Counted from the stretch's first letter, positions 28,013 to 38,573 are shown. The stretch is DNA of 64,000 nt from Gordonia hongkongensis (GCF_023078355.1 NZ_CP095552.1:2294001-2358000), one strand, 5' to 3'. Program-made: numbers and translations. Notes: generated from the letters alone by a model not told the origin.

Positions 28013-29023
28013 ATGAACATCGACATCGCCGCCCTGCGCATGATCGAGGCCGACAAGGGCATCTCGATCGAGACCGTCATCACCGCCATCGAGACCGCTC
28101 TGCTGACGGCCTACCGCCACACCGACGGTTTTGCACCGCACGCCCGTGTCGACGTCAACCGCAAGTCCGGCGCCGTCCGCGTGATGGCGCAGGAGGTCGA
28201 CCAGGACGGCAACGTCGTCCACGAATGGGACGACACCCCCGAGGGTTTCGGCCGCATCGCGGCGACGACCGCACGGCAGGTCATCCTCCAGCGCCTGCGC
28301 GACGCCGAGAACGAGAAGAACTTCGGCGACCTCGTCGCCCACGAGGGTGAGATCGTCGGCGGCGTCGTGCAGCAGGACTCGCGCGCCAATGCGCGCGGGA
28401 TGGTCGTCGTCCAGATCGGCAGCGACGCCAACTCGACCGAGGGCATCATCCCGCCCGCCGAGCAGGTGCCCGGCGAGGTCTACACCCACGGCGACCGGAT
28501 CAAGTGCTATGTCGTCGGCGTGAGCCGCGGACCGCGCGGTCCGCAGATCACCCTGTCCCGGACCCACCCGAACCTGGTGCGCAAACTGTTTTCCCTCGAA
28601 GTGCCCGAGATCGAGGACGGCAGCGTCGAGATCGTCGCCGTGGCGCGCGAGGCCGGCCACCGGTCGAAGATCGCGGTGCACACCGGCGTGGCCGGCCTCA
28701 ACGCGAAGGGCGCGTGCATCGGTCCGATGGGCCAGCGCGTACGGAACGTGATGAGCGAACTCGCCGGCGAGAAGATCGACATCATCGACTTCGACACCGA
28801 CCCGGCGGTCTTCGTCGGGAATGCGTTGTCGCCCGCGAAGGTTGTCTCGGTGACGGTCGTCGACGCCGCCGCCAAGGCCGCGCGGGTCATCGTGCCGGAC
28901 TATCAGCTGTCGCTGGCCATCGGCAAAGAGGGCCAGAACGCCCGGCTCGCGGCCCGGCTCACGGGGTGGCGGATCGACATCCGGTCCGACGCCGCGCCGG
29001 CGGCCGAGGGCGGGCCGGAGTGA
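28013..29023 (+). CDS. nusA: Transcription termination/antitermination factor NusA
   Basis: RNA-polymerase-binding elongation factor of 336 residues. Order: N-terminal domain (1-105), S1 domain (about 110-185, beginning [20 protein letters not shown]) and two KH domains ([20 protein letters not shown] and [20 protein letters not shown]). The acidic C-terminal repeats of Escherichia coli NusA are absent, as in other actinobacteria. AGGAGA precedes ATG 28013 by 6 nt, 13 bp after rimP. Confidence 0.97.
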   Translation: MNIDIAALRMIEADKGISIETVITAIETALLTAYRHTDGFAPHARVDVNRKSGAVRVMAQEVDQDGNVVHEWDDTPEGFGRIAATTARQVILQRLRDAENEKNFGDLVAHEGEIVGGVVQQDSRANARGMVVVQIGSDANSTEGIIPPAEQVPGEVYTHGDRIKCYVVGVSRGPRGPQITLSRTHPNLVRKLFSLEVPEIEDGSVEIVAVAREAGHRSKIAVHTGVAGLNAKGACIGPMGQRVRNVMSELAGEKIDIIDFDTDPAVFVGNALSPAKVVSVTVVDAAAKAARVIVPDYQLSLAIGKEGQNARLAARLTGWRIDIRSDAAPAAEGGPE

Positions 29024-29062
29024 CGCGCAGCGGCCGATTGTCCCCGCCGGGCCCGCTCGCGC

Positions 29063-29068
29063 TAGACT
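29063..29068 (+). promoter_or_regulatory. Leaderless -10 element of ylxR
   Basis: TAGACT ends 5 nt before ATG 29074; an internal promoter inside the nusA-infB operon. Confidence 0.5.
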
Positions 29069-29073
29069 GATCG

Positions 29074-29409
29074 ATGGTTCAGCGATCCGCCCCCCGTTCG
29101 CGAGCCGGCGGCACACCCATCCGGATGTGCATCGGTTGCCGGCAGCGGGCAGAGGCCGGCGAGTTGGTCCGTGTCGTCGCACAGCTGTGCGGTGACACCC
29201 CGACAGTCGTGGTCGATCCCGCGAAGACCATGCCGGGACGAGGCGCGTGGCTGCACGCGCGGTCGGAGTGCATCTCCACCGCGACGCGACGCCGGGCCTT
29301 CGCCGCGGCACTCCGGACCCCCGGTCTGACCGTGGACCCGGACGATCTCACCGAACAGCTCGGCGCGATCACCCACCAGAGGATGGCTCCCCGGAGCCGG
29401 AACAGGTAG
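29074..29409 (+). CDS. YlxR-family RNA-binding protein (DUF448)
   Basis: 111-residue YlxR protein, always near nusA-infB; it folds as a small RNA-binding-like domain and has been proposed to act on RNase P or transcription. The signature is PIRMCIGCRQRAEAGELVRV, followed by GRGAWLHARSECISTATRRRAF. The start follows a -10 hexamer by 5 nt; without it the likely start would still be this ATG as no other fits. The 99-bp gap to infB contains no further gene. Confidence 0.93.
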   Translation: MVQRSAPRSRAGGTPIRMCIGCRQRAEAGELVRVVAQLCGDTPTVVVDPAKTMPGRGAWLHARSECISTATRRRAFAAALRTPGLTVDPDDLTEQLGAITHQRMAPRSRNR

Positions 29410-29508
29410 CAGAAGACATGAGCACACCGTGAAGTCACGATGAGCATGTACCGGACTTAAATCGAGGCCGTAGCGGGTGAGCCGCTTGGCCTCCAAGTGA
29501 GGAGAGCA

Positions 29509-32367
29509 GTGGCAGGCAAAGCCCGCGTGCACGAACTGGCCAAAGAGCTCGGCGTCACGAGCAAGCAGGTGCTCGAGCGTCTGAAGGAGCAAGGCGAGTT
29601 CGTCAAATCGGCGTCGTCGACGGTAGAGGCCCCCGTGGCCCGTCGACTGCGTGAATCGTTCCCCGGCAAGGACGGGGGAGCCAAGGACTCCAAGTCGTCC
29701 CCGGCCCCCGGCCCGCGCCAGAGCGCCAAGCCCGGACCCAAGCCGTCCGGCAACACGAACGCACCGAAGCCCGGTGCACCCGCAACCCCGTCGGCGCCGG
29801 TCGCCGACCGTCCGAGCCCCGGCCCGCGCACCAACGCGCCGAAGCCGGGCGCACCCAAGCCCGCACCCGCACCTGCGGAGACCCCGGCCCCGGCGCCCGC
29901 CCCCGCGGCGGAGCGTCCCAGCCCGCGTCCCGCTCCCGCGGCACCGGCGCCGCAGGCCCCGGCCGCGTCGGCAGCACCGTCTGCCCCCACGTCGAGCCCG
30001 GGTCCGCGTCCCGGCCCGAAGCCGGGTCCGCGTACGCCGCGGGTGGGCAACAACCCGTATTCGTCGGCACCGGCGCCCGCGCCGCGTCCGGCTGCCCGTC
30101 CCGGACCGGGTCAGGGCGGTCCGCGTCCCGGCGGTGGCCGTCCCGGCGCCGCCGGCCAGGGTGGTCCGCGTCCCGGTGGCGGTCGTCCCGCTCCCGGCCA
30201 GGGCGGTCCCCGTCCCAATCCCGGGAACATGCCCCCGCGGCCGAGTCCCGGCGCCATGCCGTCGCGTGCGGCCCGTCCCGACGCCCGTCCGGGTGGTCGC
30301 GGCGGTGCCGGCGGAGGTCGTGGTGGCCCCGGCGGCGGCGGTGGTTACCGCGGCGGTGGCGGCGGAGCCGGTGCACCGGGAGGACCTCCCGGTGGCGGTT
30401 TCCGCGGACGTCCCGGCGGCGGTGGCGGTGGCGGCCGTGGACGCGGCGGCGCAGCAGGCGCCTTCGGTCGTCCCGGTGGTGCACCGCGCCGTGGTCGCAA
30501 GTCGAAGCGGGCGAAACGCGCCGAGTACGAGAACATGCAGGCACCGGCCGTCGGTGGCGTCCGGCTGCCGCGCGGCAACGGCGAGATCATCCGTCTCGCC
30601 CGCGGTGCGTCGCTGTCCGACTTCGCCGACAAGATCGATGCCAACCCGGCTTCGCTGGTCCAGGCGCTGTTCAACCTCGGCGAGATGGTGACGGCGACCG
30701 AGTCGGTCAACGACGAGACGCTCGAGCTGCTCGGCTCGGAGATGAACTACCGCGTCCAGGTGGTCAGCCCCGAGGACGAGGACCGCGAGCTGCTCGACAG
30801 CTTCGACCTCACCTACGGCGAGGACGAGGGCGGCGAGGAAGACCTCGAACAGCGTCCGCCGGTGGTCACCGTCATGGGCCACGTCGATCACGGTAAGACC
30901 CGACTGCTCGACACGATCCGTAAGGCCAACGTCCGGGAGGGCGAGGCCGGCGGCATCACGCAGCACATCGGTGCCTACCAGGTGAACACCCACCTCAATG
31001 GTGAGGATCGCCTGATCACCTTCATCGACACCCCGGGTCACGAGGCGTTCACCGCCATGCGTGCCCGCGGCGCCAAGGCGACCGACATCGCGATCCTCGT
31101 GGTCGCGGCCGACGACGGCGTCATGCCGCAGACGGTGGAGGCGGTCAACCACGCCCAGGCGGCCGACGTGCCGATCGTGGTCGCGGTGAACAAGATCGAC
31201 AAGGAAGGCGCCGACCCGCAGAAGATCCGCGGGCAGCTGACCGAATACGGTCTGGTCCCCGAGGAGTACGGCGGCGACGCCATGTTCGTCGACATCTCGG
31301 CCAAGCAGGGCGAGAACATCGACGCGCTGCTCGAGGCCGTCCTGCTCACCGCGGACGCGTCGCTGGACCTGCGTGCCAACCCGGACATGGACGCCCAGGG
31401 TGTCGCCATCGAGGCGCACCTCGACCGCGGCCGCGGCCCGGTGGCGACCGTGCTGGTCCAGCGCGGCACGCTGAAGGTCGGCGACTCGATCGTCGCCGGC
31501 GACGCCTACGGACGTGTCCGACGCATGGTCGACGAACACGGCGACGACGTCCCCGAGGCGCTGCCGTCGCGTCCGGTCCAGGTCATCGGCTTCACCTCGG
31601 TCCCCGGCGCAGGCGACAACCTGCTCGTGGTCGAGGAGGACCGCATCGCCCGGCAGATCGCCGACCGGCGCAATGCGCGCAAGCGCAACGCGCTGGCCGC
31701 ACGCAGCCGCAAGCGGATCAGCCTGGAAGACCTGGATTCGGCTCTCAAGGAGACCAGCCAGCTCAACCTCATCCTCAAGGGTGACAACTCGGGTACGGTC
31801 GAGGCCCTCGAAGAGGCCCTGCTGAACATCGAGATGGGCGACGAGGTCTCGCTGCGGATCATCGACCGCGGTGTCGGTGGCGTCACCGAGACCAACGTCA
31901 ACCTGGCCGCGGCCTCGGATGCGATCATCATCGGCTTCAACGTCCGGGCGGAGGGCAAGGCCACCGAGCTGGCCAACCGCGAGGGCGTCGACATCCGGTA
32001 CTACTCGGTGATCTACCAGGCCATCGACGAGATCGAGAGCGCGCTCAAGGGCATGCTCAAGCCGATCTACGAAGAGGTGGAGCTCGGCCGCGCCGAGATC
32101 CGCGCGATCTTCAAGTCGTCGAAGGTCGGCAACATCGCCGGTTGCCTCGTGCAGTCGGGCATCATGCGGCGTAACGCCAAGGCCCGCCTGCTGCGCGACA
32201 ACGTGGTGGTCGCCGAGAACCTCACCGTGTCGTCGCTCAAGCGTGAGAAGGACGATGCCACCGAGGTTCGCGAAGGCTACGAATGTGGTCTCACGCTGAC
32301 CTACTCGGACATCAAGGTGGACGACGTGATCGAGACCTACGAGCTGCGGGAGAAGCCGCGCGACTGA
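29509..32367 (+). CDS. infB: Translation initiation factor IF-2
   Basis: GTPase that brings initiator tRNA to the 30S subunit; 952 residues. Residues 1-50 form the IF2_N domain ([21 protein letters not shown]). Residues about 55-335 are a long disordered Pro/Ala then Gly/Arg-rich region ending in RGG-like repeats. A second IF2_N motif follows (about 360-410). The G domain starts near 450: G1 [13 protein letters not shown]3 DTPGH, G4 NKID. Domains II, III and IV complete the protein. GTG 29509 is preceded by GAGGAGA 3 nt away; the in-frame GTG at 29497 overlaps that ribosome-binding site and is rejected. Confidence 0.97.
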   Translation: MAGKARVHELAKELGVTSKQVLERLKEQGEFVKSASSTVEAPVARRLRESFPGKDGGAKDSKSSPAPGPRQSAKPGPKPSGNTNAPKPGAPATPSAPVADRPSPGPRTNAPKPGAPKPAPAPAETPAPAPAPAAERPSPRPAPAAPAPQAPAASAAPSAPTSSPGPRPGPKPGPRTPRVGNNPYSSAPAPAPRPAARPGPGQGGPRPGGGRPGAAGQGGPRPGGGRPAPGQGGPRPNPGNMPPRPSPGAMPSRAARPDARPGGRGGAGGGRGGPGGGGGYRGGGGGAGAPGGPPGGGFRGRPGGGGGGGRGRGGAAGAFGRPGGAPRRGRKSKRAKRAEYENMQAPAVGGVRLPRGNGEIIRLARGASLSDFADKIDANPASLVQALFNLGEMVTATESVNDETLELLGSEMNYRVQVVSPEDEDRELLDSFDLTYGEDEGGEEDLEQRPPVVTVMGHVDHGKTRLLDTIRKANVREGEAGGITQHIGAYQVNTHLNGEDRLITFIDTPGHEAFTAMRARGAKATDIAILVVAADDGVMPQTVEAVNHAQAADVPIVVAVNKIDKEGADPQKIRGQLTEYGLVPEEYGGDAMFVDISAKQGENIDALLEAVLLTADASLDLRANPDMDAQGVAIEAHLDRGRGPVATVLVQRGTLKVGDSIVAGDAYGRVRRMVDEHGDDVPEALPSRPVQVIGFTSVPGAGDNLLVVEEDRIARQIADRRNARKRNALAARSRKRISLEDLDSALKETSQLNLILKGDNSGTVEALEEALLNIEMGDEVSLRIIDRGVGGVTETNVNLAAASDAIIIGFNVRAEGKATELANREGVDIRYYSVIYQAIDEIESALKGMLKPIYEEVELGRAEIRAIFKSSKVGNIAGCLVQSGIMRRNAKARLLRDNVVVAENLTVSSLKREKDDATEVREGYECGLTLTYSDIKVDDVIETYELREKPRD

Positions 32368-32409
32368 TCGCGGCGACGACCACCCTCGTACGACATCTCG
32401 ACAGCTGTG

Positions 32410-32442
32410 GTGCGCGCCGACCGGTCTCCGGTCGGCGCGCAC
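32410..32442 (+). terminator. Perfect 15-bp hairpin between infB and rbfA
   Basis: Arms GTGCGCGCCGACCGG and CCGGTCGGCGCGCAC with a TCT loop, 26 nt before the rbfA start. There is no T-run after it, so it may be a partial terminator, an RNA-processing site or an mRNA-stabilising hairpin. Confidence 0.6.
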
Positions 32443-32467
32443 GCAGCGCTATGGAAGGAGTCCTGGA

Positions 32468-32923
32468 ATGGCAGATCCGGCACGGGCTCAGCGCCTGGCC
32501 AAGCGGATCTCGTCGATCGTCGCGTCGGCGATCGCGCACGAGATCAAGGATCCGCGACTGGCGTATGTGACGGTCACCGATGCCCGGGTGACCAATGATC
32601 TCCACGATGCGACGATCTACTACACCGTGATGGGCGAATCCATCGACGCCGAACCCGACTTCGAGGCCGCGGCCGCGGGTCTGGCGAAGGCGACCGGCGT
32701 GCTGCGGTCGAAGGTCGGAGCGGGTACCGGGGTGCGCTTCACCCCGACCCTGCGCTTCGTGCTCGACACGGTTCCCGACGCCGCGCGTCAGATGGAGGAG
32801 CTCGTCGCCCGCGCCCGCGCGAACGACGAACTCGTCGCCCGCCGCGCCGCCGAGGCGAAGCCGGCGGGGGAGTCCGACCCGTACCGCTCGGCGGACGACG
32901 ACACCACCGGTACCCGCGAGTGA
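32468..32923 (+). CDS. rbfA: Ribosome-binding factor A
   Basis: 30S maturation and cold-adaptation factor of 151 residues. The KH-like domain spans about 1-110, with [20 protein letters not shown] near the N-terminus and [20 protein letters not shown] in the last strand and helix. A 35-residue charged tail follows. GAAGGAG precedes ATG 32468 by 6-7 nt. Its stop overlaps the next GTG (GTGA). Confidence 0.95.
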   Translation: MADPARAQRLAKRISSIVASAIAHEIKDPRLAYVTVTDARVTNDLHDATIYYTVMGESIDAEPDFEAAAAGLAKATGVLRSKVGAGTGVRFTPTLRFVLDTVPDAARQMEELVARARANDELVARRAAEAKPAGESDPYRSADDDTTGTRE

Positions 32924-33876
32924 GCAGTTCGTCGAGTGCGGCGATCGCCGCGACGCTGGCCTCCGCGACCGCGGTGACCATCTGCTGTCATGTCCGCCCC
33001 GATGCGGACACGATCGGCAGCGGTCTGGCGCTGGGGCTGGCACTCGACCGCCGGGGCGTCGACGTCGAGGTCTCCTACCCGGGCACCGAACAACTCCCGG
33101 CCTCACTCGCCGGACTGCCCGGCGGCAAGTTGCTGTGCGATCCCGCGCAGGTCGTCGGACACCCACTGGTGGTCGCGGTCGACGCCGCCAACCTCGAGCG
33201 GCTGGACTCGCTCGGTGAGACGTTCACCGCGGCGCAGACCTCGATCGTCATCGACCACCACGCCTCGAACCCCGGTTTCGGCGACCTCGACCTGGTGGAC
33301 CCGGCCGCCGACTGCACCGCCGTACTGGTGCTCGACGTCCTCGACGACCTGGGTGTCGAACTCGACGCCGACATCGCCACCTGCATCTACGCCGGCCTCA
33401 GCACCGACACCGGCTCGTTCCGCTGGGCCCGTCCGGCGTCGTTCCGGGTCGCGGCCCGGCTCCTGGAGACCGGCGTCGACACACGGAAGTGGAGCCGGAT
33501 CCTGTTCGACTCCCATCCGTTCGCCTGGTTCTCGATGATGTCGGGTGTCCTGGCGTCGGCGCAGCTCGTACCGACCGCCTGCGACGGTGAGGGTCTGGTG
33601 TACGCCGTGGTCGACCAGCAGGCGCTGGCCGGGATGAGCTGGGAGGAGTCCGAGAGCGTCGTGGACACCATCCGGACCGCCCGTGAGGCCGAGGTGGCAG
33701 CGGTGTTCAAGGAGGGCGAGCCGGGTGTCTGGACGGTCTCGCTGCGGTCCAAGGACATCGTCGATCTCGTACCGATCGCCCGGGCGCACGGCGGCGGCGG
33801 GCATCGTCAGGCCTCCGGGTACAGCGACACCGGTACCGCCGACGAGGTGGTCGCCAGGTTGCTGGAGTCGCTCTGA
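32920..33876 (+). CDS. nrnA: DHH/DHHA1 phosphoesterase, NrnA type (nanoRNase/pAp phosphatase)
   Basis: 318-residue metal-dependent phosphoesterase that degrades short oligonucleotides and 3',5'-pAp; mycobacterial Rv2837c also cleaves cyclic-di-AMP products. DHH motifs are visible: [34 protein letters not shown] and the [13 protein letters not shown] block. The DHHA1 C-terminus ends in [10 protein letters not shown]. The start overlaps the rbfA stop, placing RNA turnover in the same operon as translation factors. Confidence 0.93.
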   Translation: MSSSSSAAIAATLASATAVTICCHVRPDADTIGSGLALGLALDRRGVDVEVSYPGTEQLPASLAGLPGGKLLCDPAQVVGHPLVVAVDAANLERLDSLGETFTAAQTSIVIDHHASNPGFGDLDLVDPAADCTAVLVLDVLDDLGVELDADIATCIYAGLSTDTGSFRWARPASFRVAARLLETGVDTRKWSRILFDSHPFAWFSMMSGVLASAQLVPTACDGEGLVYAVVDQQALAGMSWEESESVVDTIRTAREAEVAAVFKEGEPGVWTVSLRSKDIVDLVPIARAHGGGGHRQASGYSDTGTADEVVARLLESL

Positions 33877-33914
33877 GCCTCGCGTCGGAGCCGGACGCCG
33901 GGGACGCCTCGGGC

Positions 33915-35267
33915 GTGGCACGCATCGCCACCCTCACCGTCTCGGCTCTCGCCGTCCTCATCGCGCCGCCGCTGTACCTCCTGCTGGACCTGGCGGTCGT
34001 CGGACGCCTCGGCGGCGAACAACTGGCCGCTCTCGGCGTCGGCACCCTGGTGCTCTCGATCGTCAGCACGCAGCTGACCTTCCTGTCCTACGGCACCACC
34101 GCCCGCTCCGCGCGTCGCTTCGGCTCCGGTGACCGGCCCGGCGCCGTCGTCGAAGGCGTACAGGCGAGCTGGATCGCGGTGGCGGTCGGCGTCCTGATCG
34201 TCGCCGTCGCCTACCCGTGCGCCCCGGTCGTGATGCGTCTGCTGGTCGGGACGTCCTCGCCGGAGTCCGCCGCGGTGGCCGAGGACGCGGCGGGCTGGCT
34301 GCGGATCGCGATGTTCGGCGTCCCGCTGATCCTGCTGTCGATGGCCGGGAACGGGTGGATGCGCGGCGTCCAGGACACTCGTCGTCCCGTCGTCTACGTC
34401 GTGGTCGGGTTGTCCCTCGCCGCGGTCCTCGTCGTCGGACTGGTCCACGGCGTCGGCCCGTTCCCGCGTCTCGGTCTCGACGGCAGCGCGGTGGCCAACG
34501 TGATCGGACAGGGTGTGACGGGCGTGCTGTTCGCCGTGCGGGTGGTCCGCGAGGCACGGCGGGTCGCCGTGGGTGCCGGCCACGGGCCCGGCTCGCGCGC
34601 CTTCGCACCCGACTGGTCGATCATCCGCGCGCAACTGGTCATGGCGCGGGATCTCATCGTGCGCAGTCTGTCGTTCCAGATCTGCTTCGTCTCGGCGGCC
34701 GCGGTCGCGGCGCGATTCGGGGTCGCCCAGGTGGCGGCGCACCAGCTCGTGCTGCAGCTGTGGGAGTTCATGGCTCTGTTCCTCGACTCGGTGGCCATCG
34801 CCGCCCAGGCGCTGGTGGGCGCGGCGCTGGGAGCGGGACGACTCGGCGCAGCCGACTCCGTCGCCCGGCGCGTCACCGCGGTGTCCGTGGTCGCCGCCAC
34901 CGCGATGGCTGCCCTCTTCGCGGCCGGTGCGACGCTGATCCCGCGTATCTTCACCTCCGACGCCGCCGTCCTCGACGCCGTCGGGGTGCCCTGGTGGTTC
35001 TTCGTCGGCATGTTGCCGATCGCCGGCGTGGTCTTCGCGCTCGACGGCGTGCTCCTCGGCAGCGGCGACGCCGCCTTCCTGCGCACCGCGACCCTCGCCG
35101 GCGCCCTCATCGGGTTCCTGCCGCTGATCTGGCTGTCGCTCGTGTTCGACTGGGGACTCGCGGGTGTGTGGTCCGGCCTGGTGGTGTTCATGCTCGTGCG
35201 TCTGGCCACCGTGGTGTGGCGGATCCGCTCGGGGCGATGGCGCCGGGCAGGTGCGGTCCGCGCCTGA
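33915..35267 (+). CDS. dinF: MATE-family efflux protein, DinF type
   Basis: Multidrug/toxin extrusion membrane protein of 450 residues with about twelve helices. The start of TM1 is IATLTVSALAVLIAPPLYLL followed by DLAVVGRLGGEQLAALGVG, typical of DinF. GTG 33915 begins 38 bp after nrnA and gives a normal MATE N-terminus; no clear ribosome-binding site is seen. The substrate is unknown. Context matches Rv2836c. Confidence 0.9.
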   Translation: MARIATLTVSALAVLIAPPLYLLLDLAVVGRLGGEQLAALGVGTLVLSIVSTQLTFLSYGTTARSARRFGSGDRPGAVVEGVQASWIAVAVGVLIVAVAYPCAPVVMRLLVGTSSPESAAVAEDAAGWLRIAMFGVPLILLSMAGNGWMRGVQDTRRPVVYVVVGLSLAAVLVVGLVHGVGPFPRLGLDGSAVANVIGQGVTGVLFAVRVVREARRVAVGAGHGPGSRAFAPDWSIIRAQLVMARDLIVRSLSFQICFVSAAAVAARFGVAQVAAHQLVLQLWEFMALFLDSVAIAAQALVGAALGAGRLGAADSVARRVTAVSVVAATAMAALFAAGATLIPRIFTSDAAVLDAVGVPWWFFVGMLPIAGVVFALDGVLLGSGDAAFLRTATLAGALIGFLPLIWLSLVFDWGLAGVWSGLVVFMLVRLATVVWRIRSGRWRRAGAVRA

Positions 35268-35295
35268 TCGCGATCCTCTGGCACGATGGATCCTC

Positions 35296-36297
35296 GTGGC
35301 TACTCTGTGGGCGATCAGCGATCTGCACATCGCGCATCGGGGCAACGAGCACATCATCGACAGCATCCGGCCGACCTCGCCGGACGACTGGCTCATCGTC
35401 GCCGGTGACGTCGCCGAACGCACCGACGACATCGTCGACACCCTGCGTCGTCTGCGGGCTCGGTTCGCCACCGTCGTGTGGGTCCCGGGCAACCACGAGC
35501 TGTATACGACGGCGAAGGATCCGCTGCAGGTGTTCGGGGTCGCGCGGTACGACTACCTCGTCCAGGCCTGCCGCGACATCGGCGTGGTGACCCCGGAGGA
35601 CATCTACCCGCTGTTCGATCCGGGCGATGGCTCCGATCCCGTCCGCGTGGTCCCGATGTTCCTGCTGTACGACTACACCTTCCGCCCGGAGGGCACGGCC
35701 AACAAACTGACCGCGCTCGCGCTCGCCCGGGAACGCAATGTGGTGGCCACCGACGAGTTCCTGCTGTCGTCCGAGCCGTTCCCGACCCGGGACGCCTGGG
35801 GTCGGGCGCGGATCGAGATCACCCGGCGTCGGCTGCAGGCCATCGACCCCGCCGAGAAGACGGTCCTCATCAACCACTGGCCGCTGCGCCGCGAACCGTG
35901 TGACGCGCTCATCTATCCGGAGTTCGCGCTGTGGTGCGGCAGCGAGCTGACCGCGGACTGGCACACCGAGTTCAACGCGGCGTGCTGCGTGTACGGGCAC
36001 CTGCACATCCCCCGGACCACCTGGTACGACGGCATCCGGTTCGAGGAGGTGTCGGTCGGCTACCCGCGGGAGTGGAAGCGCCGCGGACTCCCGAACCCCC
36101 TGATGCGCAACATCGTTCCCGGAGACGGGCTCGGTGCGTCCGATCTGCCCGAGCACGGAGTCCGGTTCGACCTGCCGCCCGACTACGCCGAACGGGCCGC
36201 CGAGTTCCGGCAGCGGGTCGAGCAGCGGCAGGCGGAACGACGAACACGACAGGCCGAGAGGCAAGCGGAACGGCAAGCGCGAGAGGACAACCGATGA
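35296..36297 (+). CDS. Calcineurin-like metallophosphoesterase
   Basis: 333-residue phosphoesterase of unknown substrate. Metal-binding motifs are ISDLHIAHRGN (DxH), VAGDVAE (GD), PGNHELY (GNHE), INHWPL and YGHLHIPRTTW (GHxH). The C-terminal 30 residues are a charged, helical Arg/Gln/Glu repeat (QAERQAERQARED). GTG 35296 starts just before the first motif. The stop overlaps the pptT ATG (ATGA). This neighbour pair is kept in mycobacteria (Rv2795c-Rv2794c); mycobacterial work links the phosphohydrolase (PptH) to removal of phosphopantetheine from carrier proteins, opposing PptT. Confidence 0.9.
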   Translation: MATLWAISDLHIAHRGNEHIIDSIRPTSPDDWLIVAGDVAERTDDIVDTLRRLRARFATVVWVPGNHELYTTAKDPLQVFGVARYDYLVQACRDIGVVTPEDIYPLFDPGDGSDPVRVVPMFLLYDYTFRPEGTANKLTALALARERNVVATDEFLLSSEPFPTRDAWGRARIEITRRRLQAIDPAEKTVLINHWPLRREPCDALIYPEFALWCGSELTADWHTEFNAACCVYGHLHIPRTTWYDGIRFEEVSVGYPREWKRRGLPNPLMRNIVPGDGLGASDLPEHGVRFDLPPDYAERAAEFRQRVEQRQAERRTRQAERQAERQAREDNR

Positions 36298-36950
36298 TCG
36301 AACAGCTCCTGCCGGCCGGCGTCGCCTCGGCGGAGGCGTTCGCCGATCCGCCGGATCTCGTCCTGCTGCCGGCCGAGCAGAGCCTGATCTCGCGCGCGGT
36401 GGAGAAGCGTCGTCGCGAGTTCACCACCGTTCGGCATTGCGCCCGGCAGGCGCTGGGGGAGCTGGGTTACGAGCCCGTCCCGATCCTCAAGGGGGACAAG
36501 GGGGCACCCGTGTGGCCGGCCGGGATCGTGGGCAGCCTCACCCACTGCGACGGTTATCGCGCCGCGACGGTCGCCTACGCGATGTCGGTGCGTTCCCTCG
36601 GTATCGACGCCGAGCCGCACGACCGCCTGCCCGACGGTGTGCTCGAGCACACCAGCCTGCCCGCCGAGCGCGAGGTGCTCGCGACCCGGTCGGGTGACCT
36701 GCACTGGGACCGTCTGCTGTTCTGTGCGAAGGAGGCCACCTACAAGGCCTGGTTCCCGGTCGCCAAGCGCTGGTTGGGTTTCGAGGACGCGCACATCACC
36801 TTCGAACAGTCCACCCCGACGTCGGGGACGTTCACCTCGCGCATCCTCATCGACCCGGCCGCCGCCGACGGGGGACCGCCGCTGCTGGAGTTCTCAGGAC
36901 GTTGGCTGGTCGAGCGCGGCATCATCACCACCACGATCGCGCTGACCTGA
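36294..36950 (+). CDS. pptT: 4'-phosphopantetheinyl transferase PptT
   Basis: Sfp-type transferase (218 residues) that activates the acyl- and peptidyl-carrier domains of polyketide, mycolate and siderophore synthases using CoA. Signatures are VGSLTHCDGYRAATVA, the Mg-binding GIDAEPHDRLP and WDRLLFCAKEATYKAWFP (W-x(8)-K-E-A-x-x-K). The start overlaps the phosphoesterase stop and truB begins 1 bp after its stop. Confidence 0.95.
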   Translation: MIEQLLPAGVASAEAFADPPDLVLLPAEQSLISRAVEKRRREFTTVRHCARQALGELGYEPVPILKGDKGAPVWPAGIVGSLTHCDGYRAATVAYAMSVRSLGIDAEPHDRLPDGVLEHTSLPAEREVLATRSGDLHWDRLLFCAKEATYKAWFPVAKRWLGFEDAHITFEQSTPTSGTFTSRILIDPAAADGGPPLLEFSGRWLVERGIITTTIALT

Positions 36951-36951
36951 C

Positions 36952-37851
36952 GTGGCCGACGCAACCATCGAGAACGCCGGACTGCTCGTCGTCGACAAGC
37001 CAGCCGGGATGACCAGCCACGATGTCGTGTCACGATGCCGGAAGATCTTCAACACCCGCCGCGTGGGGCACGCCGGTACCCTCGACCCGATGGCCACCGG
37101 TGTCCTGGTCGTCGGGATCGAGAGGGCCACAAAGCTTCTCGGACTCCTCTCGCTGACGACGAAGTCGTACACGGCGACGATCCGACTCGGCGCGTCCACC
37201 ACGACCGACGACCGCGAAGGCGAGATCCTCGACACGGCAGACGCATCCGGGGTCCTCGACGCCGACATCGCCGCGGCCATGGCCGATCTCACCGGTGACA
37301 TCCAGCAGGTCCCGGCGAAGGTCAGCGCGATCAAGGTCGACGGGCGGCGAGCGCACGCACTGGTGCGGACCGGAGCCGACTTCGACCTCGCGGCGCGCCC
37401 GGTCACCGTGTCCCGCTTCGAGCTGCTCGACGCCCGGCGCGACGCCGCGTTCGTCGATCTCGACGTGGCCGTTGACTGTTCGTCGGGCACGTACATCCGG
37501 TCACTGGCGCGCGACCTCGGCGCCGCGCTCGGGGTCGGGGGGCACCTGACCGAACTCCGGCGGACGGCGGTCGGCCCGTTCACCCTCGACCATGCGCGCA
37601 CACTCGACGACGTCCGCGACGAGCCGCGCGTCAGCCTCGACATCGACGAGGCGGTCAAGATCTCGTTCCCGCGCCGCGACATCGACGACGACGAGGCCGA
37701 GTCGATCAGTCAGGGGCGATGGCTGGAGCCGATCGGCCGCAAGGAGATCTACGTCGTCGTCGATCCGAGGGAACAGGCGATCGCCCTGATCCAGGAAAAG
37801 GGTCGCCGCGCGAGCTCGGTGATGGTGGTGCGGCCGGCGACCCTGCGCTGA
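36952..37851 (+). CDS. truB: tRNA pseudouridine-55 synthase
   Basis: Makes pseudouridine 55 in the T-loop of tRNA. 299 residues. Catalytic Asp45 lies in RVGHAGTLDPMATGVL; further blocks are KSYTATIRLGASTTTDD and GTYIRSLARDLG. The C-terminal PUA-like domain follows, with ISQGRWLEPIG. GTG 36952 is the only good start in frame and lies directly after the pptT stop. Confidence 0.96.
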   Translation: MADATIENAGLLVVDKPAGMTSHDVVSRCRKIFNTRRVGHAGTLDPMATGVLVVGIERATKLLGLLSLTTKSYTATIRLGASTTTDDREGEILDTADASGVLDADIAAAMADLTGDIQQVPAKVSAIKVDGRRAHALVRTGADFDLAARPVTVSRFELLDARRDAAFVDLDVAVDCSSGTYIRSLARDLGAALGVGGHLTELRRTAVGPFTLDHARTLDDVRDEPRVSLDIDEAVKISFPRRDIDDDEAESISQGRWLEPIGRKEIYVVVDPREQAIALIQEKGRRASSVMVVRPATLR

Positions 37852-37873
37852 CGCGCCCTGCCGAAGAAACGGG

Positions 37874-38566
37874 TCAGCCGCGCGGGACGACGAAGATGGC
37901 GCGTGCGGCGATGTCGCCGAGGTCGATGGGATCGCCGTCGTCGAGCGACACCGAGATCGTGCCCGCGAACGGGCGCTTCTCGGCGACGGTCACCACACAG
38001 TCGAGGGCGACGCCCACCTGGTCGAAGTAGCGCAGCATCTCGGGATCGGTGTCGGAGATCCGGGCGATGGCGCCTGAGGCCCCGACCTCCAGGTCGGCCA
38101 GGAGCGCCGCGTCCGGTGCGGGGATCGAGCCGTCGAGTGCGGGAATCGGGTCGCCGTGCGGATCCCGGTCGGGGAAGCCGAGTTTCGCATCGAGCCGGGC
38201 CATCAGCCGGTCGGACACCGCATGTTCGAGGATCTCCGCCTCGTCGTGGACCTCATCCCAGCGGTAGCCCAGCTCGCGCACCAGGAAGGTCTCGATCAGC
38301 CGGTGGCGGCGCACCATCAGGATGGCCGCGGACCGGCCCGCGGCGGTGAGGGTGACCGCGCCGTACGGTTCGTGCGAGACGAAGCCCTGGTCGGCGAGTT
38401 TGCGGATCGCCTCCGACGCGGTCGATGCGGACACGCCGAGGGATTGCGCCAGCAGCTTGGTGGTGACCTTGACGTCTTCCCACTCCTGGCTGGTCCAGAT
38501 CACTTTCAGATAGTCCTGGGTCACCTGTGACAGTTCTGTCACCGGACGATCCGTTCCCCGAGGCAT
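37874..38566 (-). CDS. sirR: DtxR/MntR-family metal-dependent repressor (SirR-like)
   Basis: 230-residue metalloregulator. An N-terminal winged helix (TQDYLKVIWTSQEWEDVKVT, LGVSASTASEAIRKL) is followed by a dimerisation domain with metal-ligand candidates in RHRLIETFL and DEAEILEHAVSDRL. A C-terminal FeoA/SH3-like domain (about 160-230) ends in DIAARAIFVVP. It could bind Mn or Fe; the Mn-type MntR assignment is by resemblance to Rv2788. ATG 38566 has a -10 hexamer 7 nt upstream. Divergent from ribF with a 76-bp gap. Confidence 0.88.
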   Translation of the reverse strand: MPRGTDRPVTELSQVTQDYLKVIWTSQEWEDVKVTTKLLAQSLGVSASTASEAIRKLADQGFVSHEPYGAVTLTAAGRSAAILMVRRHRLIETFLVRELGYRWDEVHDEAEILEHAVSDRLMARLDAKLGFPDRDPHGDPIPALDGSIPAPDAALLADLEVGASGAIARISDTDPEMLRYFDQVGVALDCVVTVAEKRPFAGTISVSLDDGDPIDLGDIAARAIFVVPRG

Positions 38567-38573
38567 GACCAAG

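Noticed and set aside
29062..32442. 1126-codon open frame antisense to infB
   Set aside because: Low-complexity Arg/Thr/Gly composition mirrors the high-GC coding strand; no domain is recognisable and infB is unambiguous.
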